Assembly (NCBI RefSeq): GCF_002105535.1
Contig: NZ_CP015848.1
Span: 461,001 to 525,000 of the forward strand
Direction: 5' to 3'
Source: Magnetospirillum sp. ME-1
GTDB taxonomy: Bacteria > Pseudomonadota > Alphaproteobacteria > Rhodospirillales > Magnetospirillaceae
Length of the DNA stretch: 64,000 nucleotides
Shown here: positions 17,352 to 25,383 of the stretch, one piece after another
Layout of the letters: every line of letters begins with the position of its first letter
Numbering within the stretch: position 1 is the first letter of the stretch
The notes under the pieces: model-generated
Database searches by the model: none
Seen by the model: only the letters and a program-made list of their open reading frames with translations
What the model was told of the DNA's origin: nothing
Made by a program: the position numbers and the translations under genes

Positions 17352-18647
17352 ATGTTGACTCTACCATCACTTAAGAACCTTGCATGCCTTCTGATTTCAT
17401 CAGACAAGAAAAAGCGCCGTCTACTGGCCGACGTTCTTAATCAGATTGGAATTAGTGTAATTCACGAAACTGATACGGTTGAACATGCCACTTTACAGCT
17501 TCGTTACACCACCATCGATCTCGTCATTTGGGCGGAGGCCGGCGATGGTCACATCGACCTGCTGAAGCATATCCGGCGCGACTTGTCCCCCAGAGCCCGG
17601 ACGGTTCCCTTCCTGTGCGTCACGGAAGGATGGGATAATGAGCGTCTGACCCGAGCCCGGGATGCCGGTGCCTCCGGCTTCGCCACCCTCCCCCTCACTC
17701 TGCGGGGGATGCTGAAAGCCGTCTCGGCGCTTCTCACCGACTCGCGCGAATTCATCAATTGCGGCGGCTATGCCGGTCCCGACCGCAGGCGGAACGATCT
17801 TCCCAACTACCAGGGACCGCGTCGCCGCGCCACCGATGGGACGGCCCCGCGCCCGGCGGCGGAAACCGCGCCGCCGAAACCGTCCGCCGCCGCCCGGCCC
17901 GAAAATGCCGCCGAGGCGCCGAGCGGCGCGACCGCCGAGACGCCAAGCCGGCCGCCGTCCAAAGCCACCGCCGGAATCGGCATGGCCGCAACATCCGGCG
18001 GCGGCCGAGGCCCCGATATCGAGCATCTGCCACCGTCCAACCGCCGCGTCCAGGTTGTCCAAGAGGCCCTGCGCATCTCTCAAGAGCTTCAAGCCCTGCT
18101 TCACGACCCCGCCGAGGAAAACGCCAAGGCGAAGATCAGCGACCATTTCAATCGTCTGATGAACCTCATGGGGCTGGTCCACGGCTATTGCCGGGAGGAA
18201 GGCGAGGCAGGGTCCTTCTTCAAGAAGAAATACGCCGAGATCATGCGGACCGTCAGTAAGTTCTCGTTGGGAATCCTGGCCTCCGGCCTCGAACGGACCG
18301 TCCAGGAATCGTCTCGGATCGTCGATGGAACCACCCCCGCCGCATTGGGAGCGTCGTCGAAGATCTTTTACAAGATGTCCGAATTCGACACCTTGATCAC
18401 AATGCTCGGCGGCTACCCCTCGCTCTCCCTCGACCTGTTGGAGATGATCAAGACCGGATGGCAGAACGTGCTGTCGCTGACGGCCCGAGACAATACCCTC
18501 AGCGAGCTGGAAAAGGATGACGCCGCACCGCTGAAGCTTGTGGCCGCCAAGCGACTGAACGATGCGGATGTAATCTTGCAAGAGCGCCGCGCCGCCGATT
18601 CCCAAGAGGCCGCCTTCCAGCGCCTCAACCAATCGCCAACAGCGTAG
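17352..18647 (+). CDS. Degenerate-receiver/GP-RR family protein
   Basis: 431 aa. The N-terminal receiver-like domain reads LKNLACLLISSDKKKRRLLA ... IDLVIWAEAGDG ... TVPFLCVTEGWDN ... GFATLPLTLRG: the phospho-Asp and Lys positions are lost. The linker has YAGPDRRRNDLPNYQGPRRR, then an Ala/Pro-rich low-complexity stretch (about 165-225). The C-terminal helical domain contains HFNRLMNLMGLVHGYC. It converges on mamV (stops 49 bases apart). The position beside the mamAB operon makes it a candidate magnetosome- or magnetotaxis-linked regulator, which is inference. Confidence 0.75.
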   Translation: MLTLPSLKNLACLLISSDKKKRRLLADVLNQIGISVIHETDTVEHATLQLRYTTIDLVIWAEAGDGHIDLLKHIRRDLSPRARTVPFLCVTEGWDNERLTRARDAGASGFATLPLTLRGMLKAVSALLTDSREFINCGGYAGPDRRRNDLPNYQGPRRRATDGTAPRPAAETAPPKPSAAARPENAAEAPSGATAETPSRPPSKATAGIGMAATSGGGRGPDIEHLPPSNRRVQVVQEALRISQELQALLHDPAEENAKAKISDHFNRLMNLMGLVHGYCREEGEAGSFFKKKYAEIMRTVSKFSLGILASGLERTVQESSRIVDGTTPAALGASSKIFYKMSEFDTLITMLGGYPSLSLDLLEMIKTGWQNVLSLTARDNTLSELEKDDAAPLKLVAAKRLNDADVILQERRAADSQEAAFQRLNQSPTA

Positions 18648-18696
18648 CGGCCCCGGTCCCTATAGCGGCGAGCGCCAAATCCGGCGCACGCCGCGA

Positions 18697-19710
18697 TCAG
18701 CCGCCATTGCGGCTGTGGCCAAGCGGCCGGAGGGCCGCGGACGCCTCGACCAGATAGGCGAATTCATCCACCGCCGCCGCCGTCTCGATGACGGCGGTCT
18801 TTGCCGCATCCCCAGATTGGGGAATAAACCGGATGCGGATGTGACAGGCGTGCGGCTCTTCCCGGGCGATCCTGCTTTCCAGTTCCCGGGTCAGGGCATG
18901 GCACTCCTCGACCGTGACCTGGCTTGAAATGGAAAGCTGCAGATCCACTTCCCAGGTTTCCCCCATGCGGCGACCGCGCAGGTCCACGACGCTGACGCCG
19001 GGATGGTGGGCGGCCAGCAATTGCCGGATGCCGTCGATGCGATGGGAGGGAACGCTGCCGTCCATCAAGCCGTGGATGCTGTCCCAGGCGATCACCGCGC
19101 CGATGCGCAAAACCAGCAGCGACACCAAGATGGCGGCCAGATGATCCGCCGCCACCCATCCCAGGATGGACAAAACGATGCCCGCCAGTACCGCCAGAGA
19201 CGAATAGGCGTCGCCCCGATTGTCGGCGGCGGCGGCCATTATGGCGGGACTGTTGGTGTGTTCGGCCACGCAGCGCAGATAGCGATGCACCAGTTCGGCG
19301 GTTCCGGCGGAGATCAGGGCGCCGAACACGGCCCAGACCTCGGGGACCTGCACATGGCCGGAGCCGAGATGGGTGACGTTGTACCACAGCATGGCGGCGG
19401 CCCCGGCCATCAAGCTGATGCCGATGAAATTGGCCGACAGGAATTGAACCTTGCCGTAGCCGTAGGGAAAGGCGGAATTGGCCGGTCGGCTGGACAGCTT
19501 GACGCTGGCCAGATTGATGCCCTTGGTCAGAAAATCGCCGAAGGAATGCAGGGAATGGGCCTGAAGCGCCATGCTGCCGCTCAGCACCCCCAAAGCGGTC
19601 TTGAACACGGCGAGAGCCAGGGCGGTGAACATGTCCAGCCAAGCCGCTCGGTCACGACATTCCTGGCATTTGCTTGGTTTCATCGGCCTTCCCAGCATCG
19701 GCGACGCCAA
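18697..19710 (-). CDS. mamV: MamV, cation diffusion facilitator family
   Basis: 337 aa, third CDF-type transporter of the mamAB operon and its last gene. The N-terminus has the Cys pair CQECRDR seen in MamB/MamM, several membrane helices (FKTALGVLSGSMALQAHSLH), the metal-site region HSFGDF and ADNRGDAYSSL, and a cytoplasmic C-terminal domain with HACHIRIRFIP. By family it would move divalent metal across the magnetosome membrane. mamV is present in only some magnetospirilla. Its last codons (AALRPLGH) are made of a fragment of the dispersed repeat found at 15165. Confidence 0.93.
   Translation of the reverse strand: MASPMLGRPMKPSKCQECRDRAAWLDMFTALALAVFKTALGVLSGSMALQAHSLHSFGDFLTKGINLASVKLSSRPANSAFPYGYGKVQFLSANFIGISLMAGAAAMLWYNVTHLGSGHVQVPEVWAVFGALISAGTAELVHRYLRCVAEHTNSPAIMAAAADNRGDAYSSLAVLAGIVLSILGWVAADHLAAILVSLLVLRIGAVIAWDSIHGLMDGSVPSHRIDGIRQLLAAHHPGVSVVDLRGRRMGETWEVDLQLSISSQVTVEECHALTRELESRIAREEPHACHIRIRFIPQSGDAAKTAVIETAAAVDEFAYLVEASAALRPLGHSRNGG
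18707..18737 (+). repeat. Dispersed repeat fragment, copy R5, inside the mamV 3' end
   Basis: Contains GGCCAAGCGGCCGGAGGGCC, the core of the repeats at 5273, 15165 and 44724, without the palindrome arms. Confidence 0.5.
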
Positions 19711-19781
19711 TGCGCACCGTGGTTTATTCTATAGCAGTTGCCTGCCGTCCATGGCAACTGCACCACCTTGCAAGGCCGCGA

Positions 19782-20675
19782 TTATTTGGGCACCAGCATG
19801 GGTAGGACGCCGGGCAGGATGTCGAAGCGGAAGGGGGCTTCCATCTTTTCCACCTCGCCGTCGATGGAGACCAGCGGCTTGCGCTGCCGGGTCCGGATTT
19901 CCAGCCAGGGCAAGGAGCCTCGGATGAGGGCCTCGTTGCTGGCCCAGCGCCCCATGGCCACCTGCAGGCCCAGATCCATGAGGCTGAAGGGCCCCGCCCC
20001 CTGCCCGATATAAACCCCCAGGGTAGCGCCATCCATGCGCTCGCGCTCCAGCTGGAACGGATCGGAATCCCGGCACATATTGTTGGACACCATAAAAAAG
20101 GAAGTGGCGATCCGGGCTTGGACGTCGGGTCCGATCAACTCCGCTTCGATCAAGCGATGCCCCCGGGCCAGGCCGGTCAGCCCGGCCAGGGCTCCGTCCA
20201 GAAAGCTCCCTCCTTTGCGGCGGGCCTCGTCGCGAGAACGGATGAATTCAGGAAATGCGCCGAGACAGGCACGAATCAGGAAGAAACGGTCATTGACCCG
20301 CCCCAAATCGGTGGGGGTGGGAACCGCATCGGCCAAGGCCACCGCCGCCCGGTCAAGGTCGAACGGCACTCCGAACTGGCGGGCGACATAATTCATGGTT
20401 CCCAGCGGCAGGACACCCAGGGACTTGCCGCTTCCCACCACATGCTTAAGCGATCGGGACAAGGACCCGTCGCCGCCGCCGATGATGACCGCATGGACGG
20501 CGGGATCACGGCACGCCTTGCGAATTGCGCGCCCCATGTCCTTTCCCTCGGCCAGGGTGACATGGGCCTGATGGCCCAGCGAGGTCCAGATGGCCGACAG
20601 CCGGGCGGCGACGACCGGGGGCGACAGGCAGGCGACGGTTCCCGCACGTTCATTGATGATCGCCGCGATGCGCAT
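19782..20675 (-). CDS. mamU: MamU, diacylglycerol kinase-family protein
   Basis: 297 aa. Starts [13 protein letters not shown] and has the lipid/diacylglycerol-kinase nucleotide motif [17 protein letters not shown] followed by [18 protein letters not shown]. By family it may phosphorylate a membrane lipid; its magnetosome function is unknown. It lies 47 bases after mamT and 71 bases before mamV. Confidence 0.93.
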
Positions 20676-20722
20676 CGCTCCGCCCCGTCCCGTCCCTGGT
20701 CAGCGGGGAATGGCGCCCGCGA

Positions 20723-21247
20723 TCATAATTGCCATCTCATGCCGCCTTTCTTGTCCACCGGCACCTTGACCACGATGTCGTGGCATTTGATGCATCGTCC
20801 GGCCGGCGGATGCGGCTGGCGGGAGGTCGGCAGAATGGGCGGTCCCAGCTTGCGGACCCGCGAGAGATTTTCCAAAACGGCGCCATAGGGCGTCTTGAAC
20901 TGGGAGCCGGCGGCCGGGCCGCCCACCATCAGGTGGCACTGGATGCAATCGCCTACATAGGGATGCGGCATTCCGGTTCCTGGCTTCACCGGCGGGATAT
21001 GGCGGATGGTCATCAGCTTGTAGCGGAGCGGCGGTTCCAGCAGCCGCTCCAACGGCGACAGCAGCGATGGCTCCATGGGCAGCGGTAGACGCCCCAGCAG
21101 CAGCCCCTCCGCCCGTCGGGGCGAGGTGGCGGGCGTTATGCCGGACGGCGTGGACAGCTGGTCCCAATAGAGTCCCAGCCCGATCGCCGCCAACAAGGCG
21201 ATCATCCCCAAGCTTACCCAGCGACGGCCGCGCCGCGGCGCCTCCAT
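20723..21247 (-). CDS. mamT: MamT, magnetochrome protein
   Basis: 174 aa. One N-terminal membrane anchor (VSLGMIALLAAIGLGLYW) is followed by two c-type heme motifs, CIQCH and CIKCH, each in the magnetochrome context (HPYVGDCIQCHLM; HPPAGRCIKCHDI). It probably takes part in redox control of Fe(II)/Fe(III) in the magnetosome lumen. The start at 21247 follows mamS by about 25 bases. Confidence 0.93.
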   Translation of the reverse strand: MEAPRRGRRWVSLGMIALLAAIGLGLYWDQLSTPSGITPATSPRRAEGLLLGRLPLPMEPSLLSPLERLLEPPLRYKLMTIRHIPPVKPGTGMPHPYVGDCIQCHLMVGGPAAGSQFKTPYGAVLENLSRVRKLGPPILPTSRQPHPPAGRCIKCHDIVVKVPVDKKGGMRWQL

Positions 21248-21272
21248 GCTCACCTTCCCCGTCTCCTCGGAC

Positions 21273-21815
21273 TCACTGCACCACCATCCACAGTGCCAGT
21301 CCCTCGTCATCGCGCAACTTGCAGGTCCGCCCGCCGACCTGGATCGACTTGACGTAAAGCTCGGCATTGGGCCGCCCCGGATCGAAAATGAATCCGACGC
21401 CGCTGACCCGCGCTCCGTCGAAGGACGGGCAGCCGATCTGGGTAAGATATGCCTGCGGCGCCACCGAAATCTCCTGCAGGGCGCCGGTGCCGTTGTCGAT
21501 CCAGATATGGACCTGCCCCCAGCCGACATCGTTGCCGATGCTGGCCACCTGGGTGACACGGCCGCTGAACTGCAAAGGCGTCGCCGGGGTAAAGGGCGAC
21601 AGACCCGGCAGGGCGGCGGGAAGCGACAATGCCTGGCTTTGGGCCGTGACGCCGCCGCCGGTTTTGCCGCCGCCTGTGAAGCGGTCGGGAAGCATGGCGC
21701 TCACAACCAGCCCCAGGATCAGGACGACCCCGAGGCCGAGCACCAGCTGGGGCGAGACGGCGCCTTCGGCCATCTGCCGAATACGGCTCAACATACGCTC
21801 TGGCCGGATGTCCAT
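21273..21815 (-). CDS. mamS: MamS, magnetosome membrane protein
   Basis: 180 aa. The membrane helix near residues 23-45 (LVLGLGVVLILGLVVSAML) is followed by a lumenal beta-rich domain (LQFSGRVTQVASIGNDVGWG ... GRTCKLRDDEGLALWMVVQ) resembling the MamR/MamS fold family with one Cys. It is linked to crystal size and shape in published MSR-1 and AMB-1 work. The start at 21815 lies 20 bases after the mamB stop. Confidence 0.9.
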   Translation of the reverse strand: MDIRPERMLSRIRQMAEGAVSPQLVLGLGVVLILGLVVSAMLPDRFTGGGKTGGGVTAQSQALSLPAALPGLSPFTPATPLQFSGRVTQVASIGNDVGWGQVHIWIDNGTGALQEISVAPQAYLTQIGCPSFDGARVSGVGFIFDPGRPNAELYVKSIQVGGRTCKLRDDEGLALWMVVQ

Positions 21816-21834
21816 GACGCCGCCCCTCTCTCGC

Positions 21835-22725
21835 TCAGGCCCGTGCCGCGGCGGCGGGTGCCGGGCTGACGAACAGGCGGATGTCGCGGGCGTGGGGGAT
21901 TTCCTCCTGGATGCGCCGGCGTACCGCCTCGGCCACCATGGAACTGTCCTTGATGCGCAGATTGGGATCGACCCGCAGGCGGATGTCGAACTGCACGTCC
22001 TCGCCCACATGGCGACCGCGCAGGAAATAGATGCTGTGGACCATGGGCGTGTCCATGGCCACCTGCCAGGCGGTCTGCAGCAATTCCGTATCCACCGAGC
22101 TGTCCATCAGGCCGTGGATCGAGGTTCCGATCAGTTCCAGGCCGATGCGTCCCACCAGGGCCGAGACGCCGATGGCCGCGATGGTGTCGGCGATGGGAAA
22201 GCCGATCACCGAGGCGATCACGCCGACCATCACCGCCGCCGACGAGATGGCGTCGGACCGGTTGTCCCAGGCATTGGCGATGATGGCCGGGCTGTTGTTT
22301 TCGTTGCCCACGCAGATCTGGTAGCGATACATCAGCTCGTTGACGATCACCGTCACCGACGCCCCAACCGCCGCGAAGATGCTCGGCGCCTCGTAGGTCC
22401 CCGAGATCAGCTTCATCACCGAGCCGTACATCAAGAAGCTGGCCCCGATCAGCAGCAAGGAGCCCACGATGGACGACGAGATGTATTGGATGTTGCCGTA
22501 GCCGAACGGATAGCGCTCATCCGCTGGCTTGTTCGAAATCTTCAAGCTGAGCTGGGTCACCCCGCTGGCCACCACGTCCGCCCCCGAATGCAACGAATCC
22601 GCCACCAGCGCCACGCTGCCGCTCATCAGCCCGAGGACCCCCTTGAACAGGGTCATGCAGATGTCGGCGGTAAAGGCCCACCACACCACTTCCTCGCGGC
22701 AATCCCTGCAATTTTCGAACTTCAT
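21835..22725 (-). CDS. mamB: MamB, CDF transporter essential for magnetosome membrane formation
   Basis: 296 aa. N-terminal CRDC, six predicted helices, metal-site residues in LVADSLHSGADVV and WDNRSDAISS, and a C-terminal cytoplasmic domain. Known to be needed both for vesicle formation and for iron transport, with MamM stabilising it. Start ATG overlaps the mamR end by 4 bases. Confidence 0.97.
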   Translation of the reverse strand: MKFENCRDCREEVVWWAFTADICMTLFKGVLGLMSGSVALVADSLHSGADVVASGVTQLSLKISNKPADERYPFGYGNIQYISSSIVGSLLLIGASFLMYGSVMKLISGTYEAPSIFAAVGASVTVIVNELMYRYQICVGNENNSPAIIANAWDNRSDAISSAAVMVGVIASVIGFPIADTIAAIGVSALVGRIGLELIGTSIHGLMDSSVDTELLQTAWQVAMDTPMVHSIYFLRGRHVGEDVQFDIRLRVDPNLRIKDSSMVAEAVRRRIQEEIPHARDIRLFVSPAPAAAARA

Positions 22726-22976
22726 CGGTTCATGTAATCCACAAGATTGGAGCCCAGGATACGATAATTATCGCCCACCTTCTTCGCCTTGATCGTCCCC
22801 GAACGAATCAGGCCCAGCACCTCGAGACGGTCCATCCCCAGCAATTGCGAGGCTTCCGCGCTGCTGTAGATCCGGTGCGGCAAGATCTCCTCGCCGAAGA
22901 TCTTGTCCACCAGCACCATGGCGCCCTGCACGAAGGTCACCAGCGCGCTCCCCTTGATCACCGCCGTCCAGATCAT
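22722..22976 (-). CDS. mamR: MamR, small HTH/excisionase-like magnetosome protein
   Basis: 84 aa. A hydrophobic N-terminus (TAVIKGSALVTFVQGAMVLV) is followed by a MerR/excisionase-type fold (YSSAEASQLLGMDRLEVLGL ... KVGDNYRILGSNLVDY). Deletion affects crystal number and size in published strains. It overlaps mamQ by 4 bases upstream and mamB by 4 bases downstream: tight translational coupling. Confidence 0.92.
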   Translation of the reverse strand: MIWTAVIKGSALVTFVQGAMVLVDKIFGEEILPHRIYSSAEASQLLGMDRLEVLGLIRSGTIKAKKVGDNYRILGSNLVDYMNR

Positions 22977-23791
22977 TTCTTGATGTCCTGCGCATGGTTG
23001 AGAGGCAACAGTTCCTGGAACAGCTGCGGCGTGATGATCGGCGTGTCGCCCGCCGGCTTTTCCTGGAAATACTCCGCCCGCTTGAACCCGGTGATGAACG
23101 CCAGATAGTTCCACGGCCACTTGGTGATCTCGATGTTGTAGGTCGAGGCGGCGGCGTTGTAATCCTCCCGACGCGTCGCGATGCGGTCTTCCATCTCCAC
23201 CAGCGACGTCATCATATGCTTGTAGGTGTCCACCGACTGGATGGTCGGATACTGCTCCACCACCGCCATCAAACGGCCCAGCGCATTGCCGAAGCCTCCG
23301 TCGGCCCCCAGCAGCGCCTTGCCGCCCCCAATATCACCCAGAAGCTTGCCGATCCCGCCCTGCTTCATCAGCTGTTCCAGCGCCGAGCCGATAGGGCCGC
23401 CCTTGCCAGCCTCAACGCCCTCGGTCCGCTTGTCCGAGGTATGCGAGAAGATCGAGTGCTCCAATGCAGCATGGTTCAGCGTCAGCTTCACAAGATTGCC
23501 GAACAGATTGTCCCGGCGCTGGATCATCACCTCGTAATTGGACCGCTTCGCCTGCGTGTCTTCCGACATGGTCACGAAGGTGTTGTAGCGCATCAGCAAC
23601 GTCGCGATGAACGCAACAACCGACAAAACCGATATGACCATAAGAGCGTGCACCGGCCCACGCCCCAAACGACGCGGCGTCTCCTCCACCACGTACAACT
23701 GGGCAAGCAGCTCCTCCGACTGCTTCACCCGTTGCAGCGCACTGAAGTCGACCCCAGGGGCCGAACCAACATTCGCGTCGCCTAATGCCAT
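22973..23791 (-). CDS. mamQ: MamQ, LemA-family magnetosome protein
   Basis: 272 aa. One membrane helix (HALMVISVLSVVAFIATLLM) is followed by long helices of the LemA fold ending FITGFKRAEYFQE, the typical LemA tail. Essential for magnetosome vesicle formation in AMB-1 and MSR-1. It contains a Gly-rich insert (GGIGKLLGDIGGGKALLGAD) in the central part. Confidence 0.95.
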   Translation of the reverse strand: MALGDANVGSAPGVDFSALQRVKQSEELLAQLYVVEETPRRLGRGPVHALMVISVLSVVAFIATLLMRYNTFVTMSEDTQAKRSNYEVMIQRRDNLFGNLVKLTLNHAALEHSIFSHTSDKRTEGVEAGKGGPIGSALEQLMKQGGIGKLLGDIGGGKALLGADGGFGNALGRLMAVVEQYPTIQSVDTYKHMMTSLVEMEDRIATRREDYNAAASTYNIEITKWPWNYLAFITGFKRAEYFQEKPAGDTPIITPQLFQELLPLNHAQDIKK

Positions 23792-23840
23792 ATCCGCCTC
23801 TCTAAGCTCGTCGTATGAAGGAAACGCCCCTCATACGGCC

Positions 23841-24494
23841 TCAGACCGAGGCCCCTTCGTCAAGTTCATTGGCCTTCTTGAAATGCGGCAAGGCTTCCTC
23901 GTGCCGGCCCATCTGCTCATAGCTGAAGGCGATGGCGCGATGCACCTTGCCTTCATTGGGACGCAGGCCCAGCGCGATCTTGAAGCTGTCGATGGCTTCG
24001 TCGAAACGGCCGAGGTTGTCCAGCGCCACGCCCAGACGGAACCGGACGTTGAAATTGATGGGATTGGCCTCGGCCACCTTGATCAGCAGCGGAACGGCCA
24101 GATCGTACTTTTGCACCTGCACATAGGTCAGGCCGAGAACGGTCGCCACCTTCACGTTGTCGGGCGCATCGGCCAAGGAACGTTCGAGTAGTTCGGTGCC
24201 GCGATCGACGGCGCCGGTCTTCACATAGGCGATTCCCAGGTGCAGAGCCACATCCACATCGAAGGCATCGGCGTCGTAGACCTGCTCCAGCAGCATGACG
24301 GCCTGGGAATAGCGCCCGGCCTTGGCGTGGGAGATGCCCTTGTCGCGGTAATACACCTGGCGGATGTCGTCGTTGACGGAAAAGGCCGCACGGAACGCAT
24401 CGACCATGTTCATTCCGAGCTTCTTCGCCACCGAAAGGCCGTAGTGAGCGTAAAGAGTGACCTCGTCAAGAATATCCGACGGCTTGCTAGACAT
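23841..24494 (-). CDS. mamA: MamA, TPR scaffold protein
   Basis: 217 aa from MSSKPSDILDEV with a GGAG ribosome-binding site; a Met 4 codons upstream is possible. Five TPR units are visible (for example AGRYSQAVMLLEQVYDADAF; LGRFDEAIDSFKIALGLRP; MGRHEEALPHFKKANELD). It forms a protein shell around the magnetosome membrane. Soluble, no signal peptide. Confidence 0.96.
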   Translation of the reverse strand: MSSKPSDILDEVTLYAHYGLSVAKKLGMNMVDAFRAAFSVNDDIRQVYYRDKGISHAKAGRYSQAVMLLEQVYDADAFDVDVALHLGIAYVKTGAVDRGTELLERSLADAPDNVKVATVLGLTYVQVQKYDLAVPLLIKVAEANPINFNVRFRLGVALDNLGRFDEAIDSFKIALGLRPNEGKVHRAIAFSYEQMGRHEEALPHFKKANELDEGASV

Positions 24495-24528
24495 AGTGTT
24501 CTCCAAAATCCTAATCAGGTGGCTCTGA

Positions 24529-25356
24529 TCACTTTATGACGTGGCAGGCTTCGCACGGCCCGCGCACTTCGTGAGGATTGACGCTCCGGGCGACCATATC
24601 ACGCGTGATCGTCGGCGGGGGCAGGCTTATCAAATCTGGGTCGGGGGTCAACTCGAACCCCTGGCCGATGGGGTGGCAATCGGTGCAGGCGCCGCGATAG
24701 CCGTGGGGGCGCGGATCGCCCGCCAGGATCATGGGCGCGCCTTCCAACTGGGCGAAGCCCAGGCCGCCCTCGGCCTCGCGCAGGACCACCGTCAGCTTGC
24801 GCACCACCGGAGCCCCCGGCCGGTTGTCCTTACGCAGTACGCTGATCCGCGCATCGGAGCGGTTGGCCACGGTCCGGCTGGCGGCCTTGAAACTCTCCAT
24901 GTCGGTGACCGGGGTATCGTCGATCCTGACGATGAGATCGCCGGCCAAAAGCCCGGAAAACGCCGCGTTCAGCGTGACTTCGCCCAGCAAAACCCCCTGC
25001 AGGCCGCGCGGATAGTTCAGCTTGCGGGCCAGTTCCTCGGTCATCAGGCGACCGTCCATGCCCTGCCAATGCCCTTCGAACACCTTCAGCTTGCGCGGAA
25101 CGAAGTTGGGCAGCGGCGATTCCGTCGCCGGCGCGGTCCCGCCGCCCGCCGCAGGATCGGGCTCCACCGGCATGGCAACATTGGCCGCCTGGGGATACAG
25201 GGGCTGGGGAAAGGCCACAGGCGCCGCGACCGGCCCTGCTGCCACCGCCTGGGACTGCGTATTCGTGGCCTGGGGCGCGACCGGCCCCTGCCGCCCGATG
25301 ACGAGCGCCAGAACAACGGCCAGTCCCACGACCAGAAGCGCCACCTTGCTATTCAT
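24529..25356 (-). CDS. mamP: MamP, PDZ-magnetochrome iron oxidase
   Basis: 275 aa. N-terminal membrane anchor (ALLVVGLAVVLALVIG), a Pro/Ala linker, a self-plugging PDZ domain (LQGVLLGEVTLNAAFSGLLA ... GDLIVRIDDTPV) and two magnetochrome motifs (CTDCHPIG and CEACHVIK). Published work shows that it binds Fe(II) and oxidises it, aiding magnetite growth. It lies 27 bases after mamO. Confidence 0.96.
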   Translation of the reverse strand: MNSKVALLVVGLAVVLALVIGRQGPVAPQATNTQSQAVAAGPVAAPVAFPQPLYPQAANVAMPVEPDPAAGGGTAPATESPLPNFVPRKLKVFEGHWQGMDGRLMTEELARKLNYPRGLQGVLLGEVTLNAAFSGLLAGDLIVRIDDTPVTDMESFKAASRTVANRSDARISVLRKDNRPGAPVVRKLTVVLREAEGGLGFAQLEGAPMILAGDPRPHGYRGACTDCHPIGQGFELTPDPDLISLPPPTITRDMVARSVNPHEVRGPCEACHVIK

Positions 25357-25383
25357 GTCCGGCCAATCCCAGCATCATGATCA

